Shown in pieces: positions 32,392 through 39,480 of a stretch of DNA of 64,000 nucleotides. The stretch comes from UBA11574 sp963752565 (GTDB taxonomy: Bacteria; Desulfobacterota; Desulfobacteria; Desulfobacterales; UBA11574), in contig CAVVZC010000015.1 in assembly GCA_963752565.1 (NCBI GenBank), positions 13,425 to 77,424 of the forward strand, given 5' to 3'. Made by a program: the position numbers and the translations under genes. Numbering within the stretch: the first letter of the stretch is position 1; the number at the start of each line of letters is the position of its first letter. The notes under the pieces were generated by a model. The model searched no databases. It worked only from the letters and a program-made list of their open reading frames with translations, and was not told where the DNA came from.

Positions 32392-32940
32392 ATGAAATAT
32401 TGCAATCAATGCGGTTCAAACCTGGCATATCGCATCCCTGAGGACGACGATCGGTCGCGTTTTATCTGCGATGCCTGCCAGACCATCCATTATCAAAACC
32501 CCAAGTTGGTTGTGGGCTGTATTCCCACATGGAAAGACCATATTTTATTATGTCGGCGTTCCATCGAGCCGCGTTACGGCAAGTGGACGATTCCGGCAGG
32601 ATTTTTTGAACAAGGCGAGACAGTTGAAGCGGGGGCAAAACGGGAACTCTATGAGGAGGCCCGTGCATCCGTCGAATTTCTCGAACCCTATGCCCTCTAC
32701 AATCTTCCCTTTATCAGCCAGGTCTATCTGATATTTCGAGGTCCATTGAAGAATAAAAAGTTTCGAGCAGGGTACGAGAGCCTGGAGACCCTGCTGTTCA
32801 AGGAACATGAGATTCCCTGGGATGATCTGGCGTTTACCGTGGTAAGGGAAGTCCTCCGCAAATATTACAAGGATTTTTTAAAAGGTGCCTTTCCCTTTTA
32901 CATAGATGATATCCTGCCGGATGCGATTAAGTCAATATAG
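32392..32940 (+). CDS. NUDIX hydrolase with N-terminal zinc ribbon
   Basis: 182 residues. A zinc ribbon (CNQCGSN ... CDACQT) is followed by a Nudix box GFFEQGETVEAGAKRELYEE (residues ~64-84, GX5EX7REUXEE complete). This resembles NudC-type NADH/ADP-ribose pyrophosphatases and the common zinc-ribbon Nudix family of deltaproteobacteria. It hydrolyses nucleoside-diphosphate-X compounds. The start is ATG at 32392 with a weak AAAAGA site. Confidence 0.92.
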   Translation: MKYCNQCGSNLAYRIPEDDDRSRFICDACQTIHYQNPKLVVGCIPTWKDHILLCRRSIEPRYGKWTIPAGFFEQGETVEAGAKRELYEEARASVEFLEPYALYNLPFISQVYLIFRGPLKNKKFRAGYESLETLLFKEHEIPWDDLAFTVVREVLRKYYKDFLKGAFPFYIDDILPDAIKSI

Positions 32941-33085
32941 TCAGCGACGTTTTCTAAGAATGAATGAGCGGTCAAAAAGCAAAATTGCATAACCGTCCGG
33001 TTTCATGATAGCGTGAGGCACGTTCTGCACGAACGTCCGCAAGATCTAACTGAATCAACGATTTAAACCGTATAGGGAGGTTATC

Positions 33086-33277
33086 ATGCTGTGTAGTTTT
33101 TCAACATTGGATAATGCCAACCTGGAAGCCATTCAGGCTCTGGAAAAAGAACTTGGCAAGATGTTGTTGTCTTTTTCCTGTCATGATATTGAGCCGGCAG
33201 TCATCGACGATGAAACGCTTTCAAAAATCGGTGAGCTGGAACAAAAGCTCGGTGTCGTTTTGGTCGCCGTCAAATAG
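33086..33277 (+). CDS. Small conserved protein, 63 aa (paralog of 45410-45601)
   Basis: 63 residues with an AGGGAGG site: MLCSFSTLDNANLEAIQALE, KELGKMLLSFSCHDIEPAVI, DDETLSKIGELEQKLG. A second gene at 45410 differs in only a few residues, including near-identical DNA from the ribosome-binding site on. Probably a helical cytoplasmic protein; unknown family, known to me only as a small Desulfobacterales protein. Confidence 0.75.
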   Translation: MLCSFSTLDNANLEAIQALEKELGKMLLSFSCHDIEPAVIDDETLSKIGELEQKLGVVLVAVK

Positions 33278-33310
33278 AAAACAAACCAAAAAATTGTAAA
33301 TGTTCACGGG

Positions 33311-33736
33311 GTGTGCTTCCCTATGTAACGATATTGGCAGGGTGGCTTTGTCATTTCCATGACTAGCAGTGGGGGAGACCGCGGATCCCGCATGGTTTTC
33401 GCGGGAGAACGCAAAGGGGACAGGAATGCCCCCGATGCTAAATCACTGAAATGACCAGACACGTAAACGCCGGAGTGAAGAGGGGGAATACACCTTCTGA
33501 ACACGCATAAAAAACTATTTTATTGTGAAACATATTACATAAAATTGTAAATCAATTCAGATGGTAGCCGAGGACAACACCCTGGCTGAAACGGCTCATT
33601 AGTCGACAACCAACATTATTTTCTCACTGGCGTTTCGTCTATGCGTGGGCTAGACGATAGGAGCCGGATGAACCGAGAGGTCCACGTCCGTGTCTGTGAT
33701 AGGCTGAGGGGGAAGTTCCCTTGGACTACTCGACTC
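33311..33736 (+). mobile_element. Truncated group II intron (ribozyme 5' part, no ORF)
   Basis: The run starts with a GTGTG-type 5' end (33311) and contains typical intron text: AACGCCGGAGTGAAGAGGGG with AATACACCTTCTGAAC, then GAGCCGGATGAACCGAGAGG, TCCACGTCCGTGTCTGTGA and the GGCTGAGGGGGAAG...CTCGACTC end that normally lies just before the maturase gene. No reverse-transcriptase frame and no domain V follow, so it is a dead 5' fragment. Confidence 0.65.
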
Positions 33737-34067
33737 AACGATAGTTGAGAAGCGTCAATTATAATAACTATATAGCGACAATAACATCCACAATTTTATG
33801 CAAGTATGGATAAAGACATCTTATTGACAATACGATCGGAGTTCTATATATGACTGCTAATTATTCAAATTCAATAGAGAACTTCTTTCAAATACTGAAC
33901 GGCATCATATATTGTTATTTACCGGTTACCTTGAATAAATTGATTTCTTCGATTAGGCAGCACTTAAAAAGCAAGTTATTATAAATTAAGTTGTGGTAGG
34001 GGTAAAATTTTGAGTTTCCAGAAGGTTAAAGTGAATTTACAATTCTTATTAAGAAAAGGTAGGTGTG
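33737..34067. other. AT-rich gap; one weak 44-codon frame
   Basis: A frame at 33850-33984 (MTANYSNSIENFFQILNGII ... ) has a CGGAG 10 bases upstream but no recognisable family, so I do not call it a gene. Otherwise nothing is seen. Confidence 0.3.
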
Positions 34068-34616
34068 ATGAATAGAAAGCAGAAGTGGTTACCACTAATA
34101 CTTTTAGTGTTTTTCATTTTGGGTGGAATCTCGTTTGCATTCCAAAACGAACCTGATGGTTTTCAAGGAATAAAGTGGGGTACAATAATTACAAAAGATA
34201 CCGAAGGTTTTTATCCAAAAATAATATATGAACCTAATTATACCGTTTTGGGGAGCAAAGTAAATAAACCTAATATTGTCTATAACAACAAGAAAATAGA
34301 CCTCGTAAGCCCCTCTTCTTTCCATTATATATGCTACGAAAACAAGTTTATGATGTTACGCTTGAAATTTAAGGCCTCAAACTTCTACGAAGCAGAAGAA
34401 ATATTAACAGGTATTTATGGTAAGCCAACTATGACAAAGAATCCTACTGTTGATTTAGATAATTTACCAATAGTTCGTAAATGGATAGGGGATACTACGA
34501 CAATAAAGATGAAAACTAATAGAGAGAATATAAAAAAGAACGGTAATAGTGATATATTGATCTATTCTACCAAAATTTATGAAGAATATATTCAGTTTCG
34601 TACGGAATCGCAATAG
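34068..34616 (+). CDS. Hypothetical secreted protein
   Basis: 182 residues with a signal peptide (LPLILLVFFILGGISFA) and an AAAGGTAGG site. The first mature residues NEPDGFQGIKWGT recall a family of exported proteins with a GF-GIKWG motif. AT-rich and Asn/Lys-rich compared with the core genes, which fits the accessory region. ATG at 34068 chosen over the GTG before it. Confidence 0.7.
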   Translation: MNRKQKWLPLILLVFFILGGISFAFQNEPDGFQGIKWGTIITKDTEGFYPKIIYEPNYTVLGSKVNKPNIVYNNKKIDLVSPSSFHYICYENKFMMLRLKFKASNFYEAEEILTGIYGKPTMTKNPTVDLDNLPIVRKWIGDTTTIKMKTNRENIKKNGNSDILIYSTKIYEEYIQFRTESQ

Positions 34617-34625
34617 AAAGAAGAG

Positions 34626-35160
34626 TTACAATCGTTTTGGTGGAAAGTTCTTTAGAATTTCCTGTACCGCTTCGTTAATTAATTTCTCTTTTTTTTCCGG
34701 AGTATCTACATTTTGAACCTCAGCTTTAGCTACTCCTCGCCAAATCATTTTTTTCGATATAGCATCTACAAAATCAAGAATGAGCGATCCTTCTTCGTGT
34801 TCATATGTAGAAACCCCAGGCCCCCCGGTCAAATACATTCCAGAATCGACCATAACCGTATCCCCACTCTTCGACTTTAATTTTATCCTTTCTCCCATGA
34901 TGTTCAGCAATTAAAAAGTCCGGATTATTTGAAGTCATCATTAACCCTTTTGCTTGAAGTTCATCATTAACCGCTTTTTTTACACGTTCAACAATATTGC
35001 TGTCTATGTCGGCTTTTTCAGGTACGGTCATCCAGTCATAGGTCTTAAGACTTTCGAAATCAGCTTGTTTATCGTAGTCATACTTTACACCATAGATCGT
35101 GGAACAACTGACGGTAAAACACATAAAGAGTAAAACAAAAACTGTATTAATAACTTTCAT
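34626..35160 (-). pseudogene. DUF4136-like lipoprotein with a frameshift at a C6/G6 run
   Basis: The first frame (35160 to 34801) gives a lipoprotein (FTVSCSTIYGVKYDYDKQ, then FESLKTYDWMTVPEKADIDS, KAVNDELQAKGLMM, PDFLIAEHHGRKDK); the C-terminal half (YEHEEGSLILDFVDA, MIWRGVAKAEVQ, AVQEILKNFPPKR) is in another frame down to 34626. The switch falls at six consecutive C (34821-34826 on the plus strand), typical of slippage or a sequencing error. Joined length ~178 aa is right for DUF4136. It lies downstream of the variant riboswitch at 35337-35425. Confidence 0.8.
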
Positions 35161-35308
35161 TTTTAATTCCTCCGTTAGGAGTGTTAAAATTTGATCACAA
35201 AAACACGGTGATACCTTACCAATATAAGAGCTATAGCCATCGTTTTGTTATCTTGCCAAAAGCGCAACCTGAAGCCAATTCTTACTAATTACATAATCCT
35301 ATTTCCTT

Positions 35309-35349
35309 TAAAATAAAAAGCCAAGCCACCCTTATATGGCAACTCGGCT
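35309..35349 (-). terminator. Terminator of the 35.4 kb riboswitch
   Basis: On the minus strand AGCCGAGTTGCCA pairs with TGGCTTGGCT and is followed by TTTTATTTT. The 5' arm is the 3' end of the aptamer itself, so folding of aptamer and terminator exclude each other. Confidence 0.65.
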
Positions 35350-35425
35350 ATCTCTCTGCTCAATAGTATATCAGCGTAATGAGAGTCGTGGTTTTCCGTC
35401 ACCCGATTTTTCGGGTTTTGGTTTA
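35337..35425 (-). promoter_or_regulatory. Variant GEMM-I riboswitch, minus strand
   Basis: Read on the minus strand: CCAAAACCCGAAAAATCGGG, TGACGGAAAACCACGACTCT, a variable stem, GAGAGATAGCCGAGTTGCC. It lines up with the 23 kb riboswitch over the first 40 bases and shares GACGGAAA in place of the classic GACGCAAA. A promoter TTGACG-N17-TACATA lies at 35459-35487 and a terminator directly after. The target is the DUF4136-like gene about 180 bases downstream. Confidence 0.65.
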
Positions 35426-35458
35426 TTCTTGGATGGGTAAATATACTTACCCGTATTT

Positions 35459-35487
35459 TATGTAATTTGAATTTTTTGAATCGTCAA
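35459..35487 (-). promoter_or_regulatory. Promoter of the 35.4 kb riboswitch transcript
   Basis: Minus strand TTGACG (35482-35487), 17-base spacer, TACATA (35459-35464). Confidence 0.5.
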
Positions 35488-35603
35488 TGAGGATTTTTGG
35501 AGGGATATTATGGGTACTCGAACTAATCCCTGACTTTGCGTTATCTTGCCATAAACACAACTATGACTTTACTTATGATGTCATATTTTTCTGGTGTTGG
35601 GAA

Positions 35604-35690
35604 ATAAATGACCCCTGATAGACTCCCAGCTCTCAGGGGCCAGATAGAGGAGGACATTATGGGGAGATCAAAAAAACCATAATGTTGAAC
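35604..35690 (-). ncRNA. Candidate small RNA 2 (homolog of 20438-20528)
   Basis: Minus strand: hairpin ACATTATGG / CCATAATGT (35677-35685 with 35654-35662), CU-rich TCCTCCTCTATC, then CCCCTGA / TCAGGGG (35639-35633 with 35618-35612) and ATTTATTTCC. The order, the hairpin arms and the promoter match candidate 1. The T-tract is weaker here. Confidence 0.6.
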
Positions 35691-35695
35691 AACAA

Positions 35696-35722
35696 GATAC
35701 AAAACCACAATGTAGTATGTCA
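35696..35722 (-). promoter_or_regulatory. Promoter of small RNA candidate 2
   Basis: Minus strand TTGACA (35717-35722), 15-base spacer with ACATTGTGG, TGTATC (35696-35701). Similarity to the 59.4 kb promoter extends about 50 bases further upstream (CCCTA-AAAA and CCCCATTGACAT-like text). Confidence 0.6.
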
Positions 35723-35842
35723 ATAGGGGGTATGCTTCATTTTCGTAGGGATATATCCTACAAAATAGGGATTATCCCTGCACTCAACCCCGGATAGCTT
35801 GACAAAGCGAAATCGGCTATCCTGGAAAGCACACACAACCAT

Positions 35843-35935
35843 TTACCGCAAGACCGATCTTTTAGACTTACGGTAAATGATTATAACTAAGGCCACATAA
35901 ACAATTGTAAGGCCTAAAATTAAATACATTAGCAT
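35843..35935 (-). CDS. 30-aa single-helix membrane protein (copy 1)
   Basis: 30 residues: MLMYLILGLTIVYVALVIII then YRKSKRSVLR, one membrane helix and a basic tail. Ribosome-binding site AGGAGGAA. A paralog lies at 36367-36462, and both are preceded by the same leader (TTTTGAGTACATTTGCCGAT, then AT..T.AATAGGAG). No family known. A GGATAGC/GCTATCC hairpin (35792-35822) follows. Confidence 0.65.
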   Translation of the reverse strand: MLMYLILGLTIVYVALVIIIYRKSKRSVLR

Positions 35936-36077
35936 ATCATTCCTCCTATTAAAGATATCGGCAAATGTACTCAAAACCTTAACCCACGGGATAGGCGCTG
36001 TAGGTTGAAGAGGAAATTGAGGAAGATTGACACTAACCGAACAGGATGGGCTTTCGGGGTTGTCCTGGATATGGCAT

Positions 36078-36154
36078 AAAAAAGCCTGGGTCGTATTGAG
36101 GCATTATTAGGCTACATCTTCTCGCACAAGTATCAGGTTACGACCCAGGTTGTT
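36078..36154 (-). ncRNA. Candidate small RNA 5 (long hairpin with complementary loop)
   Basis: Minus strand: CCTGGGTCGTA (36149-36139) pairs perfectly with TACGACCCAGG (36095-36085), followed by CTTTTTT. The 43-base loop contains TGTGCGAGAAGATGTAGC (36128-36111), complementary at 17 of 18 positions to candidate RNA 4. A possible promoter TTGAAA-N15-TATAAT lies at 36161-36187 (spacer short). Confidence 0.5.
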
Positions 36155-36223
36155 AAGGCAATTATATTATCACAATTCATTTTTCAAGCTTTTTTTCAGA
36201 ATGATTTTAAACAGGCATGGGTA

Positions 36224-36286
36224 TGAAAAAGCCCTTGGAAAGCAGGAGTGTTTCCAAGGGCCTGTGCGAGGAGATGTAGCAATACA
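36224..36286 (-). ncRNA. Candidate small RNA 4 (about 60 nt, CU-rich)
   Basis: Minus strand: 5' part GCTACATCTCCTCGCACA (36280-36263), then terminator GCCCTTGGAAA / TTTCCAAGGGC (36261-36251 with 36241-36231) with CACTCCTGC in its loop and TTTTTC after. Two CUCC motifs are exposed. The promoter at 36293-36321 is a perfect consensus. Confidence 0.65.
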
Positions 36287-36292
36287 CATAGT

Positions 36293-36321
36293 ATTATATA
36301 TTTAAAGCTCAACCGTGTCAA
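36293..36321 (-). promoter_or_regulatory. Consensus sigma-70-type promoter of small RNA candidate 4
   Basis: Minus strand TTGACA (36316-36321), 17-base spacer, TATAAT (36293-36298): both hexamers perfect. No protein frame follows before the terminator. Confidence 0.8.
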
Positions 36322-36366
36322 TACTGGATTATAGTGTATAAATTACGGATATAAAATACCCATCCA

Positions 36367-36462
36367 TTAACGGTCAGACCGATTTTCAGACTTTAGGTAA
36401 TAAATTATAACTGTGACAGCATAAACAACGGTGGTGCCTAAAACTAAATACTTTGTTATCAT
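36367..36462 (-). CDS. 31-aa single-helix membrane protein (copy 2)
   Basis: 31 residues: MITKYLVLGTTVVYAVTVII then YYLKSENRSDR. Same plan as the 30-aa protein at 35843, with GGAG before the ATG and the same leader sequence. The similarity at protein level is clear in KYLVLG-T-VYA-VII and the KS..RS tail. An in-frame extension upstream to 36567 lacks the hydrophobic start and is not used. Confidence 0.65.
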   Translation of the reverse strand: MITKYLVLGTTVVYAVTVIIYYLKSENRSDR

Positions 36463-36674
36463 GTCATTTCTCCTATTGAATATATCGGCAAATGTACTCA
36501 AAACTTTAAACCCACTCAGCTCTTTATATTTCGACGATCTCCTTCTGATGATTACCAATGCTTGCATCTGATATCAGACACTTACAAGTTTTTTAAACTT
36601 CTTATATAAAAAAGATATTATTTAACTTTAACAATATCCCTAATAATATTTAAATTTGTAATAAATATATTGGC

Positions 36675-37387
36675 CACTACATGGAACAGATCAAAAACGA
36701 TTTTAGCCTGAGGCAGTTTTTTTTAACGGCCTTGATAAACGGGTCCCACATATCCATGACCACTGCCTCGATACCGTTACGCTGTTTGGCATTTAATTTG
36801 ATTGAAAAACCTCTCCAAGGTTTTGGATTTACGGTCTTTGCCGACAAAAACCACGCGGCCGCTGACATAATCCAGTACGATGGTCAGATACCGGTGACCC
36901 TTTCGTGATGGATATTTCGTCCACGGCCAAAATACGCAAGCCCTGGTAGTCGGGTTGTCCGTAATCGCGTTCCAGATATAATTTGTCGATGTTTTTGACT
37001 GTTTTCCAATCCAGACCCAAGTGTCGAGCCACATCGGATACGGTCATCAACTGGCATAACTGATAGACATAAAGAGCCAATCGAGTTGTCACCCGAAGAT
37101 AAGGGTGAAAAAGCTCCAAATCCTCGATATGGATGCCTTGACAGTGAGCACAAAACACTTTGCGGTATTTGCAGGTGATCCACAACCTGGCGGTAGCCAG
37201 GTTCAGATCCCGAATCTTGCGCCGGGTCCAGCTGTGAATACCGGAAGCCTTTTTGCCGCATCCATGGCATATGGGTTGGAATCGCTTGTCGGGCTGTACA
37301 TGGATGTGAGCTGCGGTGGCTTCGGGTGTAACCGTTTGATTTACAATTTTGATTCGACGAAAGGGGAAATATGGTGCTATACTGAGT
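36675..37387 (-). pseudogene. ISL3-family transposase, 5' fragment with frameshift
   Basis: Reads PFRRIKIVNQTV, CHGCGKKASGIHSWTRRKIR, CKYRKVFCAHCQGIHIEDLE, VSDVARHLGLDWKTVKNIDK, ILAVDEISITKG, then after an extra G near 36898 continues in the next frame with HRYLTIVLDYVSGRVVFVGK, RFFNQIKCQTA and AVVMDMWDPFIKAVKKN. The zinc-finger and the first catalytic Asp (AVDE) are kept, but the C-terminal half is missing. A dead insertion sequence. Confidence 0.88.
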
Positions 37388-37491
37388 AGCGGACATCGCA
37401 GGCCTCCTTTGGATAGGGTTTTTCTTGGTCGTTAAACCATATACCTTCAGGAGTTACCGGATGTCCATTCTTAACCATAAGGGAGGTGTCA

Positions 37492-37626
37492 ATGAACGTA
37501 CTCATTAAGGATTTTCCAAACGATCTGCACAGAGAAATGAAGATTCAGGCATCGGTTGAGCGTATCTCGATGAAAGAGTTAGTTATCCGAGCGGTGAGGG
37601 ATTACCTGAAGAAAAAGAAAAAGTGA
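37492..37626 (+). CDS. 44-aa ribbon-helix-helix protein
   Basis: 44 residues with a GGGAGG site: MNVLIKDFPNDLHREMKIQA, SVERISMKELVIRAVRDYL, KKKKK. Arc/FitA-type ribbon-helix-helix, a DNA-binding dimer. It is 8 bases upstream of the HIRAN gene and most likely regulates this pair. Confidence 0.75.
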   Translation: MNVLIKDFPNDLHREMKIQASVERISMKELVIRAVRDYLKKKKK

Positions 37627-37633
37627 GGAGGCT

Positions 37634-38107
37634 ATGGTATTCAAAAAACTAAAACGGATGTTGGGTCCTCAAAAGAAACCGAAGAAACCAGTTTCTGAAG
37701 AGATAAAGTTGATACCAATGAAAGAAATTTATGGGGATCCGAGAGATAAAGATTATGTCAAAAAGTTCAAAACAAAGGCTTTAGGAGTAACATTTAAAAA
37801 CATAGATGGAAGTAGCAGACAGGAAGCTATCAAAAAACTTAAAGTAGGCCCAAAAGTCCGTCTGATATGGAATAAAAACAATCCTAAAGATTCAAATGCC
37901 ATTATGCTTTTTCCAAGTGGTAAAGGAAATGTAGCTATGGAAACTTGTTTTGGACATTTAAACGCTAGTTTAGCTGCTGATGTTGTACATTGGGCAGATA
38001 AAAAAGAAATGGCGTTATATGCTGAAGTTGAAGGAGTTCTATCTGGAACAAAAGAATTACCGACATTGGGATGCTTGATTGAAATTACTACTTATCATGA
38101 TTCCTAA
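37634..38107 (+). CDS. HIRAN-domain protein
   Basis: 157 residues. After a Lys-rich N-terminus, residues ~48-130 read as a HIRAN domain (LGVTFKNIDGSSRQEAIKKL, VGPKVRLIWNKNNPKDSNAI, CFGHLNASLAADVVHW). HIRAN domains bind DNA ends in helicases and phage-related proteins; stand-alone versions are common in mobile regions. GAGGAGG site. It lies between a dead transposase and a dead integrase. Confidence 0.82.
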   Translation: MVFKKLKRMLGPQKKPKKPVSEEIKLIPMKEIYGDPRDKDYVKKFKTKALGVTFKNIDGSSRQEAIKKLKVGPKVRLIWNKNNPKDSNAIMLFPSGKGNVAMETCFGHLNASLAADVVHWADKKEMALYAEVEGVLSGTKELPTLGCLIEITTYHDS

Positions 38108-38133
38108 AGATAACATGAAAGGGGGGAATGATT

Positions 38134-38789
38134 ATGGGAGTAAGAGTCAGACAAAAAACTAAAGGGAAGGGGAATCCGTGGTGGGTGTTCATATCCCACA
38201 ATGGGAAAGGACTTATAGAAAGGTGGGCGATAAGAAAGCAGCCGAGGCCGTCGCCAGTAGAATCCGGGCAAAGCTCGAATTGGGGAGTTGGGTTTTGAGG
38301 ATAAGAAGCCAGCGCTTTCTTTCAAAGAACATGCAAAAATATGGATTTCATTATCTCACGACTGGAAAGAGTCAACACGCTAAAGTTATTTAGAAAACTT
38401 GAATAATCACATCTTGACGAACAACACAAAAACGAGATGCCTTGAAGAAAGGGAAACCTATTTCCGATTTTGTATTTGCCGGAACAAGGAGTGAACTGCT
38501 TAACAGAAACTCATTTAAATACGCCTTAGATCGTTGCACAGAGAAAGTATGGTTGCATCAAATTCGCATACATAGCCTGAGACATTCATATGCTACCATC
38601 AGATTAATGAAAGGCCATAATGTGGGGGATGTGAGTTACCAGTTAGGCCACAGCAGTATAAAAATAACCTATGATGTATATGCTCAATGGATGCCCGGAC
38701 AGTTTAAATCGGAAGTTGATGAGCTTGACACCCCGTCCCCAGATGCACCCCAGATGCACCCGCAAACGGCCCCAAAACAATATTCATAA
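38134..38789 (+). pseudogene. Tyrosine recombinase (phage-type integrase), decayed
   Basis: The N-terminal arm (MGVRVRQKTKGKGNPWWVFI) shifts frame near 38190 (TYRKVGDKKAAEAVASRIRA), again near 38283 (FEDKKPALSFKEHAKIWISL), and meets a stop near 38393. The catalytic core is joined after a deletion of about 150 codons: TRSELLNRNSFKYALDR, HSLRHSYATIRL, LGHSSIKITYDVYAQW (HxLRH, GHS and Tyr present; the first Arg block is lost). Inactive. It marks the edge of an old integrated element. Confidence 0.85.
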
Positions 38790-38851
38790 AGATTTCAATA
38801 GTTTTTAGTGAATGTTGTCAAACAGCAGATTAGCAGTCAAGCTTTTTAAAT

Positions 38852-38879
38852 TTGACATGTCACAAAGTGGTATTATTCT
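38852..38879 (+). promoter_or_regulatory. Promoter of the DUF1059 gene, palindromic spacer type
   Basis: TTGACA (38852-38857), 16-base spacer with TCACAAAGTGG, TATTCT (38874-38879). Member of the promoter family described at 20404. Confidence 0.55.
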
Positions 38880-38955
38880 ATATTGAAATTCAAAACCGCT
38901 GTCCTTTAAACTAACAGCAACCTACTTTATATTCACTTTTAACAAAGGGAGGACC

Positions 38956-39165
38956 ATGACTATGGAACGATACTTTATTGATTACAGCGACTACCCTAGT
39001 GATGCTAAGTGTACTTTAGCTCTTTCGGCTGACACAAGGGACGAGCTATTGGAAGCTGTTGTTCAGCATGCAACAGAAGTTCATGGGAGCGAAGACACTC
39101 CTAAATTTAGAGACATGATTGTGAAGGGAATTCAAGATATGACGCCCCCCTTCTCAGTGTCATAG
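38956..39165 (+). CDS. DUF1059 family small protein
   Basis: 69 residues with AGGGAGGA site. KCTLALSADTRDELLEAVVQ, HATEVHGSEDTPKFRDMI is the DUF1059 pattern (evaVqHa-evHG). The family has no known function. Terminator at 39248. Confidence 0.8.
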   Translation: MTMERYFIDYSDYPSDAKCTLALSADTRDELLEAVVQHATEVHGSEDTPKFRDMIVKGIQDMTPPFSVS

Positions 39166-39247
39166 CTGTTGATTTTCTGCAAACAATAGCATTCTATGCA
39201 CAAAATGTGAAATGAGTCGCATAACAATTGCACCTACTCGAAAAATT

Positions 39248-39285
39248 AAAGCCAACCAAAAGATATAATGGTTGGCTTTTTTAAT
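39248..39285 (+). terminator. Strong terminator after the DUF1059 gene
   Basis: AAAGCCAACCA (39248-39258) pairs perfectly with TGGTTGGCTTT (39269-39279), then T-tract. Confidence 0.9.
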
Positions 39286-39480
39286 CGAAAATTTACGATT
39301 ACAACCGAGTGATCACAAACTTTGAGTACTCATTTTAGGCTTAAAATTCCTTCCAAATGTAATAGCAAAAACAAATTTAAAGTTGAGGGCTTCATACAGA
39401 AATCATTATCATACAAGGGAGTCTGAATTGAAGATTTAAGGTAGAAGTCTGAGTCTTTAGTTTAAAGATGGGTAACTGTT

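Noticed and set aside
33304..33504. 66-codon minus-strand frame in the intron remnant
   Set aside because: Lies in ribozyme-like sequence and resembles no protein.
35792..35822. GGATAGC/GCTATCC hairpin as a fifth riboswitch
   Set aside because: It contains TAGCC-like words but lacks the GACGNAAA core and P2 hairpin, so it is only a hairpin.
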